A stretch of DNA of 64,000 nt from Escallonia rubra (Eukaryota > Streptophyta > Magnoliopsida > Escalloniales > Escalloniaceae). Below, one piece after another: positions 12,001-24,760 of the stretch (its first letter is position 1; each line of letters starts with the position of its first letter). The stretch is taken from assembly GCA_033065855.1 (NCBI GenBank), contig JAVXUO010002581.1, positions 620,001-684,000 on the forward strand. The letters are read 5' to 3'. The notes under the pieces were generated by a model. The model was not told the origin of the DNA and searched no databases. It was given only the letters and a program-made list of their open reading frames with translations. Both the position numbers and the translations under genes were made by a program.

Positions 12001-13430
12001 TTCAAAATGAAAATCTTCACAAAAAAACCATGCAAATGTATAGAGAAAAAATGACGACTTCTCCTTTTCCTTTTGATTTCGTATTTATTTATGCTCTCCT
12101 TTTTATTTTTAAGTCAGCTCAAGGAGTAATTCTTTATGTCTCTCCGCAGCAGATGAACCGTAGACGGCACAAGGAGTGCAATCGTCAGAATAGAAAGCGA
12201 GGCTTGTTTGTTTTCTAATATATGTGATGTGATTTTTATATCAGAGTCAGAACATTGCATAAGCAGCCGGCTTAAAGCAGGGGCAATTACACCACGCAAC
12301 GTGTATTCCAATAAGAGATAATATAGTTTACATGACACTAAACAATGATGGCTAACCTGTTTAGCAAAGTGTTAATCTGTTTAGTGGAAGAAAGTGTTTA
12401 TGACTTGTTGGAATTGAACTATTCGTCCAGTCCGAACCAAATGCCGGTGGCCATCACGCATAGGCAGTTTGGAAAATAGGGTTTTCGAAGTTATTGTCAC
12501 CTTTGACTGTCATTTTTTGAGACACGTTAATAAATATTTAACGGTCAAATTTTAACGCTTTTAATCCGGTCAACCTGAAATGCACACTTCAATTCAACTG
12601 CCACGTCATTTTGTACGAAAATCACTCTTAAGAGTTGACATTGACACGCCTCTCCCCTAAATAGGGAGTCGACAGTGCGCCCAGTGACTTGGGGTCGGCC
12701 TCTAGGCCTTTTTCCTTTGGGGATAGGGGAGGCGGGGGCCGCCGGGGGGTGGGGGTGTTTGGTGGAGGCCCAAGCTCCTCCCCTTGAGGGGTCGGCCCGA
12801 GGTCTTCCCCTTCCACGGGGTTGGCCTAGATCCTCCCCCGCCCCTATCCCCTTATTTTTTTCTCTCCGCCCTCTTAGGGTCTCTCCTCCTCTCATTGTGG
12901 TCATCCAACCCACACCAAGCAATGACCTTCATCCTTAGCTCCTTGGGAACTTCGTGTACATGACCACCGTCGATGCACGCATGCGTTGCATTGCCCGAGC
13001 GTTGTATGTGCTCCTGGCACTGTATCAGTCATTTCGCCCTTGTATCACGATGTTCGATCATGCCCAAGCGCCGTCTCTACGCTACATACCCTCAGCATAT
13101 CATCCATCGGGCGTAGCCATGCGTGGTTTTCATGTTTTATATGCCCCCACACAACAATTATCGACATCGCGTCATCTTCAGTGAGCGTGGCCCCGACACT
13201 ACTTACATCCCACTTCAGCACTTATGCAGTCGTGCCCACAATACTTTTATTATACTACCATGCCCTAGTTGTTTATCCATCTCTTTACCACACCAGACGC
13301 ACATTTGCCTTGGTCTTGAAACATGTTTTACCCGCTCTTCAGAGTGTGTAATATCCCTTAGGGTAGGCAACTCTATGGCACACTATCTCAGGAAGCTCTA
13401 AGTACTCCAGCATGAGAACTTGATAAATTT
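12001..13430 (+). repeat. Dispersed retroelement-like repeat, copy A
   Basis: Copy A parallels copy B (13640-15000) segment by segment. First comes the stretch around the CTTTATGTCTCTCCGCAG (12133) or CTTTATGTCTCCGCATTAG site. Next comes a GGTCAACCTG block (12570 and 13945), then the GC-rich GGCCTTTTTCCTTTGGGG block (12705), then a TTCACCACACC/GAACATG block near the end (13290-13340). An inverted relative (copy C) lies at 21840-23000. The GC-rich frames inside are unconserved between copies and are not genes. The family looks like LTR or leader sequence of an old Ty3-type element, but LTR ends cannot be defined. Confidence 0.6.
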
Positions 13431-13639
13431 TGGTTGACGCCCAATAGTAAGTAGAGGCATCCTTTTGTGTAGTAGCAATTAAGGTTGCCTTTACAAATGA
13501 TGGTGTGATCACCTTCATTTGTAGTAAAGGAGCATGTATGGCTAAGAAACAACGTTTTTAAGTGCCTAAATAAATACTCTTTAGATTTAAATCCTGCAAC
13601 AGTATTGAGAGTCATAATTTTGTTATTGCCAGTTTTGAT

Positions 13640-15000
13640 TCCAAACATTCAAAAATAAAATCTTCATAAAAATCTTACAATTGAGAAAAATGACTTTTCT
13701 TTTCTTTTTCAATTTCTTTCTTTATGCTCCCTTTTTTGTTATATGTCAGCATAAGGATTAGTCTCTTTATGTCTCCGCATTAGATGAGCCATAGACGGAA
13801 AATGAGTGCAATTGCCGGAATAGAAAGCAAGCAGTCAAAATTGTTACTAGTTTATCGCGGCTACGCACCTTTGACCTCTCTTGGGTCCTGTTTTTTTCTG
13901 AGACATGCCAACATACATTCAACAGTTTAAGGTCAACCTACTAATCAGGTCAACCTGGAGCGCACATCCCAAGCCACGTGCTGCGGCATTACATACAAAA
14001 ATCACTTAAGTATTGAAATGGGAGCCCTTCCCCTTTAGAAAAAATAATCGACTGTGCGCCCCCTGGCTGGGATAAGCCCTAGGATTTTCCCTTTGGGGCC
14101 GGGGGGAGGGGGGGGGAGGGTCAGCGTCAGCCCAAGCTTTTCCCGTTACAGGGTCGACCATAGGCCTTTTTTTCAAGGGGTTGGCCTAAGCCCCCCCCCC
14201 CCCCACCCCAAGCGAAGGCATCTACAATTAGCTACTTGGGGGCTCCGTATTCCATGGTTGTCGTCGTCGTGCCCCCTCGTTGTGATGCCCAACCAAATAT
14301 GGCTTGCCAATGCTCACAATTACCATATATGGAAAGAGAGGAATTTGGGGCTCCATCAGGCACGATAACTGGTAAACCAGAGTTGCGTCCTTCGCAGTCC
14401 TCTCGTATTAGGGAAATGTACTCTTATTGATGATTATCCCTATTTTTCTTATTCTCACTTCCATACGGATGTGAACATCGATAGATTTCTTGGCCCGTAG
14501 CATTCTCACAACCTTACGTCTATCCCGAAGTACTGAAATAGACTGCACTAGCTAGATGACACCCGAGCACTGTCTCGCGCTACGTGTCTGCGACACTATG
14601 CCTATCACCTCGCCCCCCTCCCAATTGCCTCAGGCATTTCATTCATCGTTGCCACCCCCTCCATCTCGCCACGTACCTCAACACTATGTTAAGCCTAAGT
14701 GTCAACTCTATAGTATGCACCCATGGCACCACGTCCACACTCATTAACAGTGCCCCTTGCACCATCTTCATTGAGCGTGCCCCTGGCACCCCTCTCATTG
14801 TGTCGCGCCCATGCGACATGTCACGTATGCAGTCGTGCCCCTCGGGTACTCCATCACACTAGCAACCCATGTCGTTGGCCCATATCTTCACCATACCATG
14901 ACTACCTCGCCTTAGTTATGGAACATGCCTCGACCTGTTCTCCGAAGTGTGCAACATCCTTCATATATGGGACTGCTCCGTGACTAACTGAGGGAGCTCA
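13640..15000 (+). repeat. Dispersed retroelement-like repeat, copy B
   Basis: This is a second direct copy of the 12001-13430 sequence. It has the matching marks TGCGCCCCCTGGCTGGG (14055), TTTTCCCTTTGGGG (14087) and the CTTCACCATACCATGACTA block (14888), which corresponds to the block near 13290 in copy A. It is diverged by many substitutions and indels and contains a C-homopolymer (about 14190-14205). It leads directly into the minisatellite-like array. Confidence 0.6.
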
Positions 15001-15535
15001 GAGAAATTTTGCATTAGGACTCCTCTTTTGCCAATTAGACGACTCCTTTGTGACACTACTTTGGCCAATAGAGTAGGTGACTCCTCTGAGATGCTGTATT
15101 AATTCGCTATGAGTGCCAATATAAGAATCCATTGCGGGATAGCCAACTTTGAGTTCCCAGCATGAGGACTCATCTTCTGCCCAGTAGGTGGCTCTTCTAG
15201 AACACTACCTATGTTCTTCAGGTGGGAGACTTTTCTGGGACACTACCTCGACGTGTCGGGTAGACGACTCTTTCGGGAAACTACCTCAGTCGTTGGGTAA
15301 TAGACTGCTCCGGGACACTTCTTTGGTACGATATGAATGCTCAAGTACAAGAATTCATCACGAGATTGGCAACAGCCTTGAAACACTATCTTTGCCAAGG
15401 ACCTTCGAGTGCTCTTACATGAGTACATGTCTTCTGCCAAGTAGGTAACGCCTCTGAGCCACTACCTCAACCTGTCAGGTAGGCAACTCCTCTAGAACAC
15501 TACCTCAATCTGTCATGTTAGTGGCTAGATTGAAG
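15000..15535 (+). repeat. Minisatellite-like array of about 45-50 bp units
   Basis: Units of the form GTAGGYGACTCCTCTGGGACACTACCTCR recur with variable spacing. Clear units start near 15070, 15185, 15225, 15262, 15295, 15440 and 15478. Each pairs an 'ACTCCTCT(G/A)(G/A)(G/A)ACACTACCTC' core with a 'TGTC(G/A)GGTAG' spacer. The array directly follows copy B and may be part of the same retroelement family. Confidence 0.7.
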
Positions 15536-17541
15536 GAGTTCTTTGGCCATACCGGTGTTACATGAGTCTGTTTTCTTGGGCAGTTAGAAACGGAACTGTA
15601 CAGGGCAAGCCAAGCAAGTTTGGCAATTTTATAGTCTGGCAAAACATAGGCATAAGGCGCGCCCTTAACAAGGTGCCCTTATGATGAAAAAGCACTTTTA
15701 GCTCCTATAACTAATGGATTTAAGAATTTATTATAAGGAAAATGAATTTATTTGCACAGTACTCACTATGTGCCTTTGCCCCCATAGCACTGCCATGGTC
15801 GTAGGCTCTATCTAGGTTGCTTCGGTCTCGTCCCTTGCTATTATTCTTGTTGTGTCCCACACGATCATACTTGGCCTCTAATTCGAATTGTACTCTTTGT
15901 GGCACATTCACGTGTATTGCGAGTCCACTTCATTGACATTAGAAGTTACAATGTTCTTTAAAATTGAACTTACCCTCTTATTTTTCATAGTTTTATGTTT
16001 CGAACCAGGAAGATGAGTAAAAATTGGAAGTATGGAATGAACAATAACCACCAACTAGCCCTTTTAAGCAACGTATACTTTTTAGATGACAGTCAACGCA
16101 GCTAACCCCTATTTTCAACAAATGAGACTAGCCACCTAGGCGAAGTGGGACTGTATGCAATAGACAACGTCCACAACCTAATCATGTAGTTGCACTCTTT
16201 TCTTTTGTGTAGGTTAAATGTCAAAGAAAATGGTGATGTTGCCACCGCTTTGCGAGTATTCTCTCGCACGTTGTGGATTCCATCGTTTCTATGGCTACTT
16301 TCAAATGGTAAGGCCTGATATCACGATTCAAACCCGTTGTGAGCCTAAAGGGCTCGAAGGTGACTGGCCGCAGGCCCATTTGACAACCTCACATGAGTAT
16401 TGTCAGCCCTCACCCGCTAAAACCAATATAAAAATAGTAGTGAAAACTAAAAGATTTATTACTCCAGATAGAAACTGCATTTCAAACACTTATGATACAA
16501 TCATAAGATAAACATGAAGATAAAAAAAGTTGTGGCATTTCTCTTTAAACTTCAAAAACCCACGATCGACATCATCACCTTAACTTTTGAATTCAGAATG
16601 TTAATAAGGGGTGAGTTTCCACATGCTCGGTAAATAACCGATGACCCAACTAGCTTGATAGTAGCATATCAGAAAAATAATTCATTTTATAAAAACACAG
16701 TTTTGTAGCTTTCAAAAGATAATATCATTTTTATAATAAAACGCAATTTTCAGAAAGACACTTGCAATAAATGAATATTACAATAACAAAACAAAACTTG
16801 GTTAATTAACTACATATCCAATCATCCCATACCAGTTGTGTATAGTTAATCAACCAAGAAATCATTTTTGCTCAAAGTCTAGCCTAAGTAAAAGTCTCAT
16901 AAACTATGACAAAAACAAAAGCAATAACAACAATAGAGCCACCACGTCGCCGGGTAATGGAGCTGGAGGTACCACAAAGAGTTAACACTAACGAAAAAGC
17001 CACAAAGAGTTAATCTTAGATTTTGACCTGTCATAACCTCGTGTCGGTGGGCCAAGCCTCATGGGCCTATCATGGCCGTTTGGGAGATCCCAACAGAACC
17101 ATGAGTAGTAATCATTACCCAAACATTGACAATGACAATGCATTCAACGTCGTCGTTGCCGGAAGCACCTTTTAATTGGGGACTGAAACCAAGTTCTTTG
17201 GTGCTCAATAATACATCGTATAGGGGAGTGACAAAAATTTAATTATGCTAAAAAGATACTACGAATTTTGCAACTAAATATGTCGCTAATCTTATTTAGC
17301 TACGACTCTTTCTTGTTAAATAAATGGTTATATGGATTCTTGCTACAACATGATTGTAATAATAATAAATTGGTGATATTAACAATTGAGCTTTAACTTT
17401 TAACAACAAATACACAACGACATTACAAAAGAAATATGTAAGGCTTTTCCACTATTCGTATGGAGGCTTATAATATGGTTCTAGATTCAAAAATAGGCAA
17501 AAAATAATAGATAAAAGAAATGTTATGCCCATTTACTCTGA
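15536..17541. other. Probable retroelement-derived filler, no gene recognised
   Basis: No frame here gives a recognisable reverse transcriptase or integrase. The minus-strand gag-protease ends at about 17542, and the pol region expected downstream on that strand is not visible. The rest is moderately AT-rich sequence without clear repeats. Confidence 0.5.
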
Positions 17542-19642
17542 TCAACGGGCATTCCAGGAAACATTGGCCTCCAGGAATTTACTCGTGGGGATGCCAGCCC
17601 TCTGCAAGGTGATGAAGGATATGATTTTAACTGAAGCACCACAGTCTACCAGGGCACAGTGAAAGCTGGTGTCGTTAACAGTACATTCCAAAAATAACAG
17701 CCAGTTGTAAAGCTCAACCGACAGTGAATCTTTGTCTGAGAAGACCAAGGCAGTGGGCGAGAGATGGAGCTCGGCCTGAGCAGCAAAGCATTTGGGACCG
17801 AGGCCAATGGTGACCTCAATTATGCATTTGGGCAAGTAAGGTCGGGCCGCATGTGAAAACCTCATTTCATCAAAGAATCCTTTGTTCTTCATCATTTGCC
17901 CGAAGGCGGGTGTTGGCTGACTAGCTAACGGCACGTGGGGTGCGATCGGGGGAACAGCCTCTGTCAGGACCTCGGTGATGGTGGGTTCAACATGGTCAGT
18001 GATGGCCATGAAGACCTGATGATCTTTGTTGTTGTTACCATGAGAGGGGGGGGGGGGGTACAGGTGCCCACACACATGATTGTTCTTTCGTAGTTTAAGG
18101 TCCCCTGAGGCAGCTTTTCTTGTAAAGATATCTCTTACCCCGTTGCAATCTTTCAGGTAGTGCCCAACAACTTGGTGATAAGGGTAGTTGTTGGGTTGGG
18201 CTTTGTCCGCTTATGTGGAGATGTCCTTTGGGGGTGGCAGATGAAAGTGATCTTCATGCTCAACACAGTCCTTTAATAACTCCCTCACTGCCTTGAGGTC
18301 ACATGAGTATTAGGGGTAGGCTCCCATTGTCTCCTCTTATCAGGGCGTCGGTCTTCCTCCTGGGACTGACGCTTGCGGTCGTTGTAATTGTTGTTGTTGC
18401 GGTTGGTCCGAGCCTCTGACGGGTCTGTCGTGGCAAGGAGAGAATTTTGGGGGCGAGGCTTCCACCACTTAACAAGGCCGACCGAATCGTAAATGCGACA
18501 GGCTGTCTCCTTGAGGTGTCCCCATATTTGAGCTGCAAGTTCTCGATATGAACATGATATACATCATTCATGTTCTTTATACAGATGGAGACCAACGTCT
18601 AATCCTTGCTGAAATCTGTGCACTTAAGGCATTTGAGGTGGAAGTGGTGCACGTATTTGTTTAAATCATCCCCATATCGACGATAGAGACTCTTTTAGCT
18701 TCGTAGTGGAATTTGTCTAGGAAGAGTCGCACCATGTCACTCCACAAATGTACAGTCCCCTCAGGGATCTACTGGTACCAAGCGTAGGCAAGGCCTATTA
18801 GGGACTTGTGAAATTCCCTAAGCTTCAAATTGTCTCCCAGACCATACTGATCTAAGAAGCCTGTAAATCTGGTTAAGTGCTCACGGGCATTGCTCTCACA
18901 TCTGTTGAAGAGTGCGAATGTCGATTGTTTGTACTTGAGTGGATAGGGCGTGACAGAGATGTCACTGGCATAAGGTGCATGGTCGGTAAGCCGAGTTGAG
19001 GAGTCAGGTTTAGAGTTCTTCGACAGGCGATGAATAAAGGCTTCTAAGTCAGACTTGGTGACATAGTGAAGGGAGGGCTCCTCAGGGTCTGAGGGGATGT
19101 GGTAGCCTGCAGGGGCGCCTTGAGCCCCCAGACGGGACAACTTGGAGTACGGGGGCAAGAGAAGGTTGTTGATATGTGAAAGGAGCTGGCAGTGGCACAT
19201 GTACGGGGCATGGACGGCCAGGTGAGATATGGCCACCACCTTGTCAGTGGTTTGGTGTTGGTTAGCTGTATAGGGGTTGGGCTCCATCTCAATGGAGTCA
19301 TGTGTTTCTGAAGAACTTCGGGTCGGTATGGGGAGAGATGTTGTGGCGGCAGGGATGATCTCTGCAGCACTGGTCCAAGGTTTGTGGAGTGGTACAACAG
19401 AGGGAGGTACATCTGCTGCAGGTGGTAAAGATATCACGAGCCCTACCACTAAGGGTTTGGATGATCGAGGCAGTGGTGTTGTGACACTGGGACCTGGCAG
19501 TGTTTAGGGCAGGTTTTGGCCCTGAAGGCTGGATTTGAGAAGCATCTTGTTGAGAGGCTGGGCTTGTATGGAATTTCTGCATCTCCACGATGGTGGCCAT
19601 AAGAGTAGACTGGGAGTCCTGTAGATTGGTTATGGTTGGGGT

Positions 19643-20703
19643 TAGGGGTGAGCGTGGTTTGGTTTGGAGGTCAAACCGCAAACCGAACCAATAGACCTCG
19701 GTTCATAAATTCTTAAACCAAACCGAACCAAGACACCTCGGTTTGAACTGTTCGATTTGAACGGTCCAAACGATTCAAATTGAACGGTTCGGATCGGTTC
19801 ATGTCAAAATTCCAAAGCTAATTTTCCCAATCTTAAATCTTAATATCTAATATGAATTGTATCTTATCATTCTGGAATCTACTACAAAGTACATACTACT
19901 GGATAAATCTTAATATCTAACATGAATTTTATTTTAACATGAGTTGTATCTTATCGTTCTTGAATCTTATCATGTTTACACTTTACACTACATAAGCTAT
20001 AATATAAATGATGCAATAGTTGGAAGACCCAATAGCTTAGAATTATAAGAGTTGTTCCATTTATGCGAATACCAGCAGAATATAAGAAGCTCAGTTTAAC
20101 GATCTATCTTATGCCTCTAGAGGCTAAAATTTTCAAAATTGAAATCAACCGCTAAAATTGAAATATCAAAATCAAAATCGAAATGGGTAAAAGCTAAAAA
20201 TTTGAAATCAAAATTGAACTCACCTGCTCATTGTTTAGAAGCCGAAGATAACACTTCAATCCGAGAAAACCCAATTGCAATTTGGGAAATAGAGTGAGAA
20301 AACTCTACTTCAATCCAAGAAAACTCGACCGCGATGACCCTTAATCTTTCATGGCCAAGTTAGATGCAACAGATAGAGAGAGATAGAGAGAGTGCAAGAC
20401 CGCGAGCTAGGAAGAAAAGCGTAAAATTGAATCTTGAGTGCCGATTGGTTTGGTTCCATCATCTGTGGTCTGTAATTTGTATTATTTGTGGGTTTTTTGT
20501 CTCTAAAGAAGAAGATTGGAAGTATTATTTATGGGTTTGTTGTCTCTGAAGAAGAAGATTGGAAGAGATCGAAGACCGAAGTAGCCATGGAAATTGGAAA
20601 CGAAAGAGGGGTGGCTGAAGACTGAAGTCAAATCTGAAGGAGTTAGCCTTAGGGTGAGCCGTGAGCAGAGTTATTCTACCCTGGTTATTAAGTTAACCAG
20701 GGT

Positions 20704-20742
<39 letters not shown>

Positions 20743-20933
20743 TTATATAACCTCGGTTCAGTTTGATTTAACGACGGATTGGAAATTCTGAACCGTGAAC
20801 CGAACCGAACCGGCCTCGGTTTGAAAATCTCAATCCAAACTGTTCAAACTCATCAACGGTTCAGATTTGATCGGTTCGGTTCTATTGGTTTGAATGGTTC
20901 GGATCGGTTTTATCGGTTCGCTATTCACCCCTA
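19643..20933. mobile_element. Non-autonomous hAT-type element inserted in the gag remnant
   Basis: The element starts TAGGGGTGAGCGTGGTTTGG and ends, read on the minus strand, CTAGGGGTGAATAGCGAACC. Its ends are rich in CGGTT/AACCG motifs. A perfect 8-bp target duplication GTTGGGGT flanks it (19635-19642 and 20934-20941). It has no transposase and contains a (TA)n tract at about 20707-20736. Removing it rejoins the flanking gag sequence. Confidence 0.88.
20707..20736. repeat. (TA)n microsatellite
   Basis: About 15 TA dinucleotides lie inside the hAT element near its right end. Confidence 0.9.
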
Positions 20934-21839
20934 GTTGGGGTAAGTTGTTGAAGGTTACATTAATAACAACTTGCACATCGTGTGCGTTGGTTGCTGGTTG
21001 GAATTTGAGTCGGATAGCACTAGTCTCTTCCTGATCATCAAGGTGATGCTCCTTTTGAACAGCAGGGTTCGGACTTTGGCTGGTTATCCTAGTAACTCTC
21101 CATTTTACATGCATGATGGATAAGTGTGTCAGATAGGGGGACTGTACTACGATACTCACCTCCCCAGCATAGTCGTAAAAAATGATGACAAGGAAAGTGG
21201 GTTCGTAGCTAAGTAAAGGTGCCACAAAAGATACAGTCCGAGTCAGCTGCTAGATGTATGAGAGTGGAGCATAGTGAGGGTGGAGTAAGGGCAGAGAGTA
21301 AGGCTTCCCAGACAGGCCGTGAGGAGTGGCAGTGCTGTGAAGACAAGGGCTGAGACGGACATGATCAACAGTCCAAGCTGAGGTCCAAGTCAGGAATGTC
21401 ACAGACCAATGTTGTGTCGAATTATGTTTATCTATCTAAGATTTTGTTGCTCTGAATCCTAGAATGAGAAAATGTTATGTATCAAATGAGAATTCATGTC
21501 CAAAATAAAGTCCAAGGTCCACTATTTATGAGCAAAAGTATGCATGTGTCATCAGCTGACCCGTGTCGTCTCCCGTGAGTGACGTCACCAGGGGGTCCAC
21601 AAATATCTGTGGTCCTTAGACTGTCAATTCCCATCTTCATGCTGCCTACCCCACATAATGTCGCTCTGCCTGTCTGAAAAGAATGACCACACAATGTCAG
21701 CATGATCAGAGAATGATGTTGCCCTAGCTACCAATCTAAAGCCCTTACCGAGTCCCACAGGGTGCGTCAAAGGACACGGAGAAAACCTAACAATGGAGGG
21801 TCCATACAAACAACTGTTAGGTGGACTAGGCGCAATGCC

Positions 21840-23000
21840 CTCCAAAAACTACTCCCATTTTAGAGTGACTGAAGGTCATTATCCTGGGGGTGCAGATGAT
21901 CACCCGTAATGTGAGTACGACGTGGTCATAGCTCAGGCATGCCTAGTGTCATACAAGTCGCCTCAGGTGGAGATAGTGTCTTTGAAAGCAAGTTTATCCC
22001 GCTACGAAGGGTCCTCATGCTGGAGCACTGCGAGCGGAGCCCCTCAAAATACTGCACACCCCAGAGAGTGGGTTAAAACATGTTCCACGTCCAAGGCGAG
22101 GGTACTTGGTGTGGTGAATAGATGGACCAACATGGTGGGGGGGGGGGAGTAGTGTGCCAGGGGGTACGACTGTGTTAGTAGCGCGACGTGTGAGCGTAGC
22201 GGTTGTGTAGTGCCGGAGGCATATAACATGGGAGCGGCGCATGGGTGCGATGACTGATGTTGCGAGATAGAGCATGGTGCCAAGATCACATAACATGAAA
22301 GTGACGCACAGGCTCGACGATGTCTGTAGCGGAACATGGTATGGTGTCAGGGGCACGTGACATGAAAGTGGCAGACCGGTGCGGCGACTTCGATTTTGGA
22401 AGTGGGGGTCGGGGGCACGTGACGCATAAAAACAGCGCAAAGGCACGTCTACGTCTGTCACAGGAGTCAGCACACGGGCGCGGGCAACGGCATCACGAAG
22501 TCAGCGCACGGGCGACAACGGGCGTCGAGGAGACGGCACGCGGCCACGGGCGACAAACGTCGCTGAGCCAGAGCGCAGGTGATGGCAGGCGTCGCGAAAA
22601 CGGCGTGCAGCCACGGGGAACGAAGGTCGCGGATGGAGGAGTGGTGGTTCAAAGGGGAAGGCCGAGGCCGACCCTTGGGGGAAGGCCAAGGCTGATCCCT
22701 AAAGGGTGGTCGAGGATGACCCTCAAGAGAAAGCCAAGGCCAAGACCCACCACATTTGACGAAGGCCAAGGTGCACAGACATCACTCACTTAGCGACAAA
22801 AAAAGGGTTCGACAAACGAGGCGCGATGAGCGCATTTTCCTCAGTTGCGCAAAAATAAATTTCGTAGCGTGGAAGAAACACAAAAAAGAAAAATAGGAAC
22901 AAAAAGCACTTGACTTGAGCATGCGTCTCTTTAACCGTTTTGGGAGCGTTGACCGTTGACTACGGTTACCTGTCGTGCAAAACGGGACACACCGTGGGCT
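21840..23000 (-). repeat. Dispersed retroelement-like repeat, copy C (inverted)
   Basis: Read on the minus strand, this region repeats the order seen in copies A and B. A GGTCGGCCTCGGCCTTCC-type GC-rich block lies at 22650-22700. It is followed by an ATTCACCACACC block (22115-22126 on the plus strand as GGTGTGGTGAAT) and a GTGGAACATGTTTTAACCC block near 22070-22090. Copies A and B lie in the opposite orientation about 7 kb to the left. It contains a G-homopolymer at about 22138-22148. The GC-rich frames are not conserved as protein. Confidence 0.5.
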
Positions 23001-23445
23001 CATGGATGCGGCCAAGATAGGTTGGAAACAAACTATTATTTAAATGCCAGTCCCTTTGTTAACAAAATACAAGTGTCACTAAAAGTAGTTTGATTTCGTA
23101 AACGAAGTTGTCACTGGAGAAAGTTGATGTAACATATGTGGTATATAAAAACTCTAGATGGGTAAAAGGTCATTTACATAATAGTGTTTACCACAGCTGG
23201 TTGTATCCAATCTCAAGTTAGGCGCGGGGGTACTATACCTGAGGTTGAAGGCTATTTCCGATCATTTAAGAGCTATCATATCTATACGATTTTACATTTC
23301 TCAACAAAGTCAAGCGACGCCAATTCCAAAAATAGTTGGCCGGTCCTCCATTTATTTGACTGCGAGTGAGCATAACAAGGCCACCATAGCACCGGCTAAG
23401 GCCTGCCTCACTCTACCGTACTTCGATTGCCTCACCAATGGTGGA
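23001..23445. other. Intergenic, no gene recognised
   Basis: This is a short unique-looking stretch between copy C and the MULE, with no supported feature. Confidence 0.5.
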
Positions 23446-23454
23446 AATTGTTAA

Positions 23455-24760
23455 GGGGTAAATGCACTTTAACCCCCTATACTTTAAGGCGGTTGCACTA
23501 TGGCCCCCCCTACTTTAAAAAGTTGAACTAAACCCCCCTGAACTCATCAAAACTGGGCAAAATGGACGGTTTCCATCCAAGTGTTAACACAGTTTTTGGG
23601 CGGGAAGTGTTTGGCGCCCATATCCTGCATTTTTAAGACGAAGCTACCCCTTTGACCCAATAAAGTGCTTAAGACTTGCAAAAAATCACCCAAAAAATCA
23701 CCAATTTCATTTCACTCCATTTGCAAACCCTAGAAATTTTACAAGTGACCATTTTCATTTTAATTCATTTGCAAACCTTCCTTTTAAAGGGCAACCACAA
23801 AACAAAACCAAAAAAAAAAGAATTTTATCCTGAAATTTTGAATTTTCAAATTTTAATTTCAAAAATCCAGTGGGTATACCCGAACCCATACGCCCCGACC
23901 CGCGCCCACCCTCTTTGGCACTTCCTCACAGTCACAGGTCGACCCAAATTTGACCTGATCCATGCCCACTTGACCCGACCCGACCCGACCGTGTCATTCC
24001 CAAGCCCTAATTTTTTCCACTGAAAACCCTAATCTTTATCCATGCGCCGCCAACCCTCCTTCGGGCATCTCACGCCGGCGCTCCATTCTCTGCCGGCAGC
24101 CCCCCTCCCCCCGTCGACGGCGCCGACCCACCCTCTTCCTTCCTCTTCTCTCCCCCGCCCTCCACTGCCCCAACCGCCGAGCTCTCCGCCGGCAGCCCCT
24201 TCCCCGCCATCAGCGATGCCAACCCCCTCTCTCTCTCTTCTTTCCTCTTCTCTCCCCCGCCCTTCGCTGCCACAACAACCGAGCTCTCCGCCGGCAGCCC
24301 CTTCCCTGCCATTAGTGACGCCAACCCCCTATTTCTCTCTTCCTTCCTCTTTACTTCCTCTCCCCTCCCTCCCCCCGTGCCCCACTGCTGTAACAGCCCA
24401 CCTGTCGTTACAACCCCGCTATGCCGTCAGTCCCCCTCCCCCTCTGTCGGCGACACTGAACCCCCTCTTCCTTCCTCTTCTCTCCTCTCGCCACTCGCGG
24501 CTGCAACAGCCCCGCGGCGCCGCCACCGCCGCTGCTCCTTGCTCTTCTCTCAATTCTCCCTTCACCCACCCCAAATGGTTTGAGAGGATTTTCAGTTCTG
24601 TTTAAAAGAAGGGTAGTTGTGACATTTCAGCAATCTCAGTTACGGCCGTTCCATTTTGCCCAGTTTTGATGAGTTCATGGGGGTTTAGTTCAACTTTTTA
24701 AAGTAGGGGGGGCCATAGTGCAACCGCCTTAAAGTATAGGGGGTAAAGTGCATTTATCCC
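23455..24760. mobile_element. Non-autonomous MULE-type element (possible Pack-MULE)
   Basis: Inverted repeats of about 120 bp begin GGGGTAAATGCACTTTAACC on the left and GGGATAAATGCACTTTACCC on the right (minus-strand reading). Both continue with matching CTTTAAGGCGGTTGCACTAT and CAAAACTGGGCAAAATGG blocks. AATTGTTAA (23446-23454) and AATTGGTAA (24761-24769) form a 9-bp target duplication with one mismatch. The interior carries a C-rich frame (24042-24605) of Pro/Ser/Leu low complexity with two near-identical CTCTCCGCCGGCAGCCCCTT repeats. This GC jump resembles a captured host segment, but no donor gene is recognised. Confidence 0.85.

Larger units (their letters stand above)
17542..21225 (-). 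pseudogene. Decayed Ty3/gypsy gag-protease, split by a hAT insertion
   Basis: On the minus strand the reading goes from about 21225 down to 17542. A starting segment (MAPLLSYEPTFLV) leads to the insertion at 20941/19635, and the frame continues beyond it. Between 19080 and 18770 is a retrotransposon gag core: PYPLKYKQSTFALF, NAREHLTRF, DQYGLGDNLKLREFHKSLIG, LAYAWYQ. This is the usual P-x-F-x2-FDG, HL-x2-F and WY pattern of plant Ty3 elements. It continues through a shifted frame (VHLWSDMVRLFLDKF) to a YHQVVGHYLKDC stretch near 18150. At about 17660-17620 a retropepsin-like segment reads LVDCGASVKIISF, where the active-site D-[ST]-G is changed to D-C-G. Several frameshifts and stops separate the parts, so it cannot encode a working polyprotein. 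No reverse transcriptase follows. Confidence 0.75.

Noticed and set aside
12545-14983. Several 60-125-codon frames on both strands
   Set aside because: GC-rich repeat copies A and B; the frames are not conserved between the copies.
22320-22793. 157-codon plus-strand frame, Arg/Gly-rich
   Set aside because: Lies in inverted repeat copy C; composition-driven and not conserved in copies A or B.
13950-23000. Copies B and C as the two LTRs of one element
   Set aside because: They lie in opposite orientation, whereas LTRs of one element must be direct repeats.
24042-24605. 187-codon plus-strand frame rich in Pro, Ser and Leu
   Set aside because: Low-complexity C-rich sequence inside a MULE; no domain, and open in several frames because of composition.
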